DNA of 10,037 bases, taken from positions 1 through 10,037 of the forward strand of contig JACONB010000047.1 of NCBI GenBank assembly GCA_014323965.1. The letters run 5' to 3'. Shown here one piece after another: positions 6,294-10,037 of this stretch. Each line of letters starts with the position of its first letter. The stretch's first letter is position 1. This DNA is from Prochloron sp. SP5CPC1 (GTDB lineage Bacteria > Cyanobacteriota > Cyanobacteriia > Cyanobacteriales > Prochloraceae). The notes below the pieces were generated by a model. The model ran no database searches and had not been told where the DNA came from. It saw only the letters and a program-made list of their open reading frames with translations. Made by a program: the position numbers and the translations under genes.

Positions 6294-6314
6294 AGATTAC
6301 AGCTATTAATCTAT
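6292..6314. repeat. AT-rich inverted repeat, 8-base arms
   Basis: ATAGATTA at 6292-6299 pairs with TAATCTAT at 6307-6314 around a 7-base loop. It lies between the divergent J-domain relic (whose ATG it overlaps) and the gene starting near 6322-6349. It could be an operator or a by-product of the rearrangement; no T-run makes it a clear terminator. Confidence 0.45.
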
Positions 6315-6348
6315 TCTTTGTATGATGTATAGTAGCAAAAAGATGCCC

Positions 6349-6732
6349 ATGAAACCAAAATTTAAAGATATCCGCGCCTGGGAACAAGCAGAACTACTGC
6401 TCCAACCCGCTTTTATTCGGATACTAGATAATATTCGCAAACAACTAGAGCTATCCTCCTGGCGGGGTACTTTCCAGGAAATTACCACACCCTACCCAGG
6501 GTACCACCTCTGCTTGACTAGAGAAGGTGAAAAACCAGTTGAGGTGGATATCTGGTATCTTTGTTATCAAATCTGTTTCCAAAACTACCACCCCGTAGAG
6601 AAGGATACCCAAGAGGTAGATATCGACACCAGTTTAATTGACGAAACAGGGGAAGTGGATTGGCATCTTTTGGAAACCAAGGCACAGCATTGCGTCAAAG
6701 AGATATTTGTTAATTTACCAAGTTCCAATTGA
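6349..6732 (+). CDS. Conserved hypothetical protein (cyanobacterial-type, unknown function)
   Basis: The protein is 127 aa from the ATG at 6349, or 136 aa from 6322. It has PKFKDIRAWEQAELLLQPAF at the start, a central region with PGYHLCLTREGEKPVEVDIW, a YLCYQICFQNY strand/helix, then VDIDTSLIDETGEVDWHLLE, and a C-terminal helix. It has no signal peptide, membrane segment or catalytic motif I can name. The regular composition and the defined acidic and aromatic blocks suggest a folded cytoplasmic protein that is really expressed, and it has the look of a conserved cyanobacterial hypothetical. The start is uncertain: no ribosome binding site precedes 6322 or 6325, and 6349 directly begins the compact MKPKFKDIRAW segment. 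It lies 16 bases upstream of the next gene and may be cotranscribed with it. Confidence 0.7.
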   Translation: MKPKFKDIRAWEQAELLLQPAFIRILDNIRKQLELSSWRGTFQEITTPYPGYHLCLTREGEKPVEVDIWYLCYQICFQNYHPVEKDTQEVDIDTSLIDETGEVDWHLLETKAQHCVKEIFVNLPSSN

Positions 6733-6748
6733 ATGATATCATAAACCT

Positions 6749-7072
6749 ATGAGTAAAAAAAAGAAACGCAGGAAGCATAAAGGCCCCCATTATTTTCGAG
6801 AGCCATTCAACTATCGCGGTGTCAATTGCAAAGCGGTTTCCGGTGAAAGAGCGAGGAAGCAGTGCCGTAAATGGAATAAGTTCGTCGGCAAGAGAAGCGA
6901 ATTATTGAAGCAAGGTTTAGTTGCCGAAGCGGAGCAACTGGAAGCTGAGTACTGGGGGGTTAGTAAGGATGACAATTCTAATGAGACTCATATGGTCTTG
7001 GAAACTGAATTAGAAGAAACCCTTTGTGATGTTGTTTATGATGGTTATCTAAATAACTTTTATTATCGTTGA
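6749..7072 (+). CDS. Small basic hypothetical protein
   Basis: 107 aa. The N-terminus is a strongly basic run (SKKKKRRKHKG), followed by PHYFREPFNYRGVNCKAVSG, a helical, lysine/arginine-rich segment with KQCRKWNKFVGKRSELLKQG, then an alanine/glutamate helix and an acidic, tyrosine-rich end (YDGYLNNFYYR). The charge pattern, basic head then acidic tail, could suit RNA or DNA binding, but that is inference; I do not recognise the family. It starts 16 bases after the previous gene and ends 21 bases before ygfZ in the same direction, so it probably belongs to one transcript. No clear ribosome binding site precedes the ATG. Confidence 0.6.
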   Translation: MSKKKKRRKHKGPHYFREPFNYRGVNCKAVSGERARKQCRKWNKFVGKRSELLKQGLVAEAEQLEAEYWGVSKDDNSNETHMVLETELEETLCDVVYDGYLNNFYYR

Positions 7073-7093
7073 CTTTTCAGTAGGAATATTAAA

Positions 7094-8056
7094 ATGGAAG
7101 GAAATCAACTTTTACAAATGGCATCAAAAGGAGTTTTGTTGTACGATCGCTCTCATTGGGGATTAATTAAAATTACAGGTTCGGATCGCCTGCGCTACCT
7201 CCACAACCAAAGTACCAACGATTTTAATTCTTTGCAACCCGGAGAAGGAAGGGAAACCGTTTTCATTACTTCTACCGGACGAACCATCGATTTAGCTACT
7301 GCTTACGTGACGGAAGATGCTATTTTGGTGCTGGTTTCTCCCAACCGTCGTCAGCAACTTATGGAATTTTTAGATAAGTTTATCTTTCCCTTCGATCAGG
7401 TTGAATTGACCGATATATCAGCTGACTATGCTGTATTTAATCTTATCGGTGCTCAAAGCGATATAACTTTGTCAAAATTAGGAGTAGAAATAATTAGCGC
7501 TGAAGGTACTCACGCCTTAGTAAATATAGCAGGAGTGGAACTTCTGTTGGCAAAAGGTAGTGGTTTAGCTATTCCCGGCTATACTTTAATCCTACCCCAA
7601 GATAAGACAACAGCAGTAAGGGATATTATGAGAGAAAATGGCATCCAAGAGATAGGGGATCCCTCTTGGGAAATACTTCGCATTCACCAAGGAAGACCTT
7701 ACCCAGATCGGGAACTGACAGAAGATTATAATCCCTTGGAAGCAGGTTTATGGCGCTGCATTTCTTTTGAGAAAGGGTGTTATATCGGTCAAGAAACTAT
7801 TGCTCGTTTAAATACCTATCAAGGGGTGAAGCAGAGACTGTGGGGAGTGAAATTTCATGAAGAGGTGACCGTAGGTACAAAAATCACATTAGAGGGGAAG
7901 AAAGTGGGGATAATAACTAGCTATACAAAAACAGGGTCATTTGGTTTAGCCTACGTGCGCACCTTCGCTGGAGGTGCTGGTGATCAAGTCCAGGTGGGAG
8001 AAACCACCGCAGAATTAGTCTCCGTACCGTTTTTAACCCACGAATATTATCGTTAG
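7094..8056 (+). CDS. ygfZ: YgfZ/GcvT-domain protein (folate-dependent iron-sulfur cluster maturation)
   Basis: 320 aa. The N-terminal GcvT-like fold has LIKITGSDRLRYLHNQSTND (24-43) and FITSTGRTIDLATAYV (57-72). EIGDPSWEILRIHQGRPYPD (186-205) leads to the diagnostic YgfZ signature KGCYIGQE at 227-234, whose Cys is essential in the family, then a C-terminal beta-barrel (GLAYVRT). YgfZ (bacterial relative of mitochondrial Iba57/CAF17) uses a folate to help assemble or repair certain 4Fe-4S enzymes, including the radical-SAM MiaB. It is related to the glycine-cleavage T-protein but is too short and carries the YgfZ motif. AGGA lies about 8 bases before the ATG. It sits 21 bases after the small basic gene and 39 bases before the Uma2 gene, all on the same strand. 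Confidence 0.9.
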   Translation: MEGNQLLQMASKGVLLYDRSHWGLIKITGSDRLRYLHNQSTNDFNSLQPGEGRETVFITSTGRTIDLATAYVTEDAILVLVSPNRRQQLMEFLDKFIFPFDQVELTDISADYAVFNLIGAQSDITLSKLGVEIISAEGTHALVNIAGVELLLAKGSGLAIPGYTLILPQDKTTAVRDIMRENGIQEIGDPSWEILRIHQGRPYPDRELTEDYNPLEAGLWRCISFEKGCYIGQETIARLNTYQGVKQRLWGVKFHEEVTVGTKITLEGKKVGIITSYTKTGSFGLAYVRTFAGGAGDQVQVGETTAELVSVPFLTHEYYR

Positions 8057-8095
8057 TGGCGCGCAGGTTTCTTGGTGATAAGTATTTAGAAGGAT

Positions 8096-8671
8096 ATGGT
8101 TTCTACAATTGTTACCCAACCCGCAAAACTTTCCCTGGAGAGATTTCTGGAGTTACCAGAAACAGAACCGGCCAGGGAGTACATTGACGGAGTGATTACT
8201 CAAAAACCGATGCCCAAGGGAACCCACAGTCGTTTACAAGCCAAACTTGTCACTGTCATTAACCAGAATGTGGAAGCTGAGAAGATTGCCTACGCTTTTC
8301 CGGAACTACGGTGTACCTTTGGGGGACGATCCATTGTTTCTGACTTGGCAGTATTCACTTGGGACCGTATTCCTTTTACCAGTACTGGCAGAGTACCAGA
8401 GAACTTTGTGTTGCCCCCTGATTGGGCAATCGAAATTCTCTCTCCTGACCAAAGTCCTAACCTTGTCATCGGCAAACTTCTGCACTGTATCCAGCATGGT
8501 AGTTCCTTGGGTTGGTTTTTGGATCCGAACCATGAGAGTGTTTTGATTTTCCAAGGTGGCAAACAGCCTGAACTTTTGCGGGGTGACGCTCCTTTGTTGG
8601 TGCTTCCAGAACTTGATTTAGAGTTAACGGCAGCAGAGATTTATAGTTGGCTCATTTTGAACCGAACCTAG
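8096..8671 (+). CDS. Uma2-family protein (restriction-endonuclease-like fold)
   Basis: 191 aa, a normal Uma2 length. The N-terminal helix is LSLERFLELPETEPAREYID (12-31), followed by the beta-hairpin GVITQKPMPKGTHSRLQAKL. The catalytic core shows VSDLAVF (81-87, Asp83) and WAIEILSPDQS (110-120, Glu113), with Lys127 further on, the spaced acidic residues and Lys of the PD-(D/E)xK pattern. GWFLDPNHESVLIFQGG (139-155) completes the fold. It lacks the charged coiled-coil tail seen in the collapsed copy at 4520-4868. Uma2 genes are present in many copies in cyanobacterial genomes and their role is unsettled; nuclease activity is predicted, not shown. AAGGA ends only one base before the ATG, an unusually tight spacing, but no better start exists. 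The gene converges on the TPR gene with 16 bases between. Confidence 0.88.
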   Translation: MVSTIVTQPAKLSLERFLELPETEPAREYIDGVITQKPMPKGTHSRLQAKLVTVINQNVEAEKIAYAFPELRCTFGGRSIVSDLAVFTWDRIPFTSTGRVPENFVLPPDWAIEILSPDQSPNLVIGKLLHCIQHGSSLGWFLDPNHESVLIFQGGKQPELLRGDAPLLVLPELDLELTAAEIYSWLILNRT

Positions 8672-8687
8672 TAGCAAATACACCATT

Positions 8688-9515
8688 TCATTGCTCACTG
8701 TTGGTTAATTCTTCCATAATTTCCTTCCTCTTAGCAGCCATTTGTTGGATTTGGTCTTTATACTCTGGGGGAGCGAGGCTTAAAGCCTTATTAAATAAGG
8801 GTTTTGCTTCCTCCTCTTTTCCTTGCTCTACCAAAATCATTGCCTTAGCGAGAAGGGGACGAAAATCCTGTGGATTGCTCTCAATTCCTTGGTCATAAAC
8901 AGCGATCGCCTCGGGATAGCGTTTTTGACTGGCGTATATTTGACCGAGCAATAACTGTAATCCAGTAATCTTTCCGGTGTCTGATTCCTCTGAATTGGAT
9001 CGTACCTCCGAAGACAGGGTATCTTCTACCAAACTGATGGCTGCTTGGGGACGGTCTTGTTTTAAGAGTAAATTTACCATTCCTACTATAGCATTCATAT
9101 TTGCAGGATGGGAAGCTAAAACAGTGCGATAGTTATCAGCTGCTGACTCATCTTCTCCAACTTGTTCTTGTGCTTGGGCTAGTAAAATTCGGTAGTCTGG
9201 TTGGTTTGGATTGAGATCCGCTAACTTTTCTAAAGGAGCGAGGGCACCAGTAATATCTCCCAGCTTCAATTTGCTCTCCAGCAGTCCTAGCAAGGCAGTC
9301 TGGTTCTCTGGTTCCCGTTGCAATACCAGTTCGTAACCTTTAGCTTGAGTTGCCAATTCTACTTGGGCTGGAGTCTCTTGAGTTGTTGTCTGGGATTGAT
9401 ATCTCCCGGTAACACTACTCAGTACAGGCAGTATTGAAAAGCTGAGCAATGCTAAGATAGCCAGTACTATGACAACATATAACCAGCGATTGCGTTTAGT
9501 TTGAGATTCTTTCAT
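8688..9515 (-). CDS. Membrane-anchored TPR protein
   Basis: 275 aa. A positively charged N-terminus (KRNR) is followed by one hydrophobic segment, WLYVVIVLAILALLSFSILP (11-30), making a type II membrane anchor or uncleaved signal. After a Gln/Thr-rich linker (40-52), tetratricopeptide repeats fill the rest: about 55-104, 107-138, 185-217 and 218-251, with the typical small/large residue pattern (for example YPEAIAVYDQGIESNPQDFR at 200-219). The charged insert at 170-184 (SEVRSNSEESDTGK) interrupts the array. TPRs bind protein partners, so this is a probable scaffold facing the periplasm or thylakoid lumen, depending on topology. The start ATG at 9515 has AAGGA 5 bases upstream, partly overlapping the HcyBio stop codon, so the two genes are an operon with 7 bases between. 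A HIP1 octamer lies within it at 8902-8909. Confidence 0.88.
   Translation of the reverse strand: MKESQTKRNRWLYVVIVLAILALLSFSILPVLSSVTGRYQSQTTTQETPAQVELATQAKGYELVLQREPENQTALLGLLESKLKLGDITGALAPLEKLADLNPNQPDYRILLAQAQEQVGEDESAADNYRTVLASHPANMNAIVGMVNLLLKQDRPQAAISLVEDTLSSEVRSNSEESDTGKITGLQLLLGQIYASQKRYPEAIAVYDQGIESNPQDFRPLLAKAMILVEQGKEEEAKPLFNKALSLAPPEYKDQIQQMAAKRKEIMEELTNSEQ
8902..8909. repeat. HIP1 octamer GCGATCGC within the TPR gene
   Basis: An exact HIP1 copy at codon level inside the TPR coding region. It supports the cyanobacterial origin. Confidence 0.85.
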
Positions 9516-9522
9516 GTTTTCC

Positions 9523-10037
9523 TTATTGGGGGTCTTGAGCTAAAAAAGACCTATCTTTAGGTAAAGAAGCCACTGGTTCCGTGAGGGTAAACTTTCCAGC
9601 CATGATCCATTGCTTTAATTCTAGGGCTACTTGTCGCGATAAAAAGATGCTAGCTACTTGAGCAACTCGCACCGTTTTCCCTTCAATGGTAATGGAACCG
9701 CTTTTGAGTTGTTTGTAGGTGACTAAACCGAAAGTGGGGCGAACCCGACGGGGAATGGAGAAATCTATCACGGGAGCCACAATATCTTGGTCTTGTACCG
9801 TGCAGCGTTGCACCACTTCTTCCCCCAGTACTGGTAGGGGTATTCCTACTCCTAACATTAGAGAAGGACCGTAGTGCTTAAAGTAGCACCCCCGCACCCA
9901 ACGGGAATTCATTTCTTTAGCATCTCCAATCAAAGCTAGAGTTGCAGCAGGTCCGATGGGAGTGCGATTGGGTAAGCGTTTTTGCTCTGGGTTGTGCTGG
10001 GTACCTTCCCAAGCAACATAACCAATAGCTCCTCCGA
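9523..10037 (-). CDS. Homocysteine-biosynthesis-type protein (HcyBio/DUF39), C-terminal part, cut by window edge
   Basis: The frame is open to the right edge, so at least 170 C-terminal codons are present and the start is missing; an internal TTG at 9933 is not the true start. It begins GGAIGYVAWEGTQHNPEQKR and LPNRTPIGPAATLALIGDAK, then MNSRWVRGCYFKHYGPSLML, GVGIPLPVLGEEVV, and a domain ending FTLTEPVASLPKDRSF. These match the HcyBio domain (PF01837), linked to making homocysteine from aspartate semialdehyde in methanogens and present in cyanobacteria with an unproven role. RGCYFKHYG includes a conserved Cys. It is followed after 7 bases by the TPR gene, whose ribosome binding site overlaps this stop (TAAGGA). 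Confidence 0.85.
   Translation of the reverse strand, partial: GGAIGYVAWEGTQHNPEQKRLPNRTPIGPAATLALIGDAKEMNSRWVRGCYFKHYGPSLMLGVGIPLPVLGEEVVQRCTVQDQDIVAPVIDFSIPRRVRPTFGLVTYKQLKSGSITIEGKTVRVAQVASIFLSRQVALELKQWIMAGKFTLTEPVASLPKDRSFLAQDPQ

Noticed and set aside
44..8526. GGATCC appears eight times (44, 365, 731, 1161, 1532, 3817, 7657, 8521), more than about 2-3 expected
   Set aside because: Five are in the first 1.6 kb and one is part of the palindromic repeat, but without genome-wide counts this may be codon bias; not claimed as a signal.
8247..8562. Extra open frames on both strands within the intact Uma2 gene
   Set aside because: The Uma2 frame explains the region with catalytic residues; the others are shadows.
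1..10037. CRISPR array, tRNA, rRNA, transposase or phage gene
   Set aside because: No regularly spaced repeats, no cloverleaf or rRNA-like stretch, and no transposase or integrase motif were seen on either strand.

Overview
The window looks like chromosomal DNA from a cyanobacterium, probably a filamentous one. The evidence is: two HIP1 octamers (GCGATCGC at 4498-4505 and 8902-8909); HIP1-flavoured palindromic repeats, one of them inside a gene; Uma2-family genes, which are expanded in cyanobacteria; a cyanobacterial-type HcyBio (DUF39) protein; and a first gene that strongly resembles the CyrA/SxtG group of cyanobacterial amidinotransferases. The assignment rests on recognised families, not on a marker gene.

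Left block (about 1-4368, all minus strand): a tightly packed, leftward operon running off the window edge. In transcription order it holds (i) an asparagine-synthetase-like amide ligase whose glutaminase nucleophile Cys2 is replaced by Ser, as in lasso-peptide cyclases and beta-lactam synthetases; (ii) a Ppm1/LCM-type SAM methyltransferase; (iii) a GT4-family glycosyltransferase broken by a frameshift near 901; and (iv) the N-terminal 165 codons of a glycine-amidinotransferase-like enzyme. The genes overlap one another by a few bases. Amide or lactam formation, methylation, glycosylation and guanidine installation together read as a small peptide or amino-acid-derived natural-product pathway. 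No precursor peptide, B1/B2 protein, PKS or NRPS is visible, so the remaining parts, if any, lie beyond position 1.

Middle (4369-6321): an intergenic stretch with a G-rich segment and a hairpin/HIP1 element; a Uma2 gene collapsed by an internal deletion; an uncharacterised nucleotidyltransferase (NTP_transf_5 type, a family often met in lasso-peptide clusters); and on the minus strand a relic of a J-domain gene with a nonsense codon at position 3. This is a decaying, recombination-prone junction.

Right block (6322-10037): ordinary chromosomal content. On the plus strand are two small conserved or unknown genes, a YgfZ/GcvT-like iron-sulfur maturation protein and an intact Uma2 protein. On the minus strand a DUF39/HcyBio gene (cut by the window end) is followed 7 bases later by a membrane-anchored TPR protein, converging on the Uma2 gene.

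The part most worth attention is the left operon and its damage: a guanidino/amide/glycosyl tailoring set with a repeat inserted in frame in the ligase and a broken glycosyltransferase.
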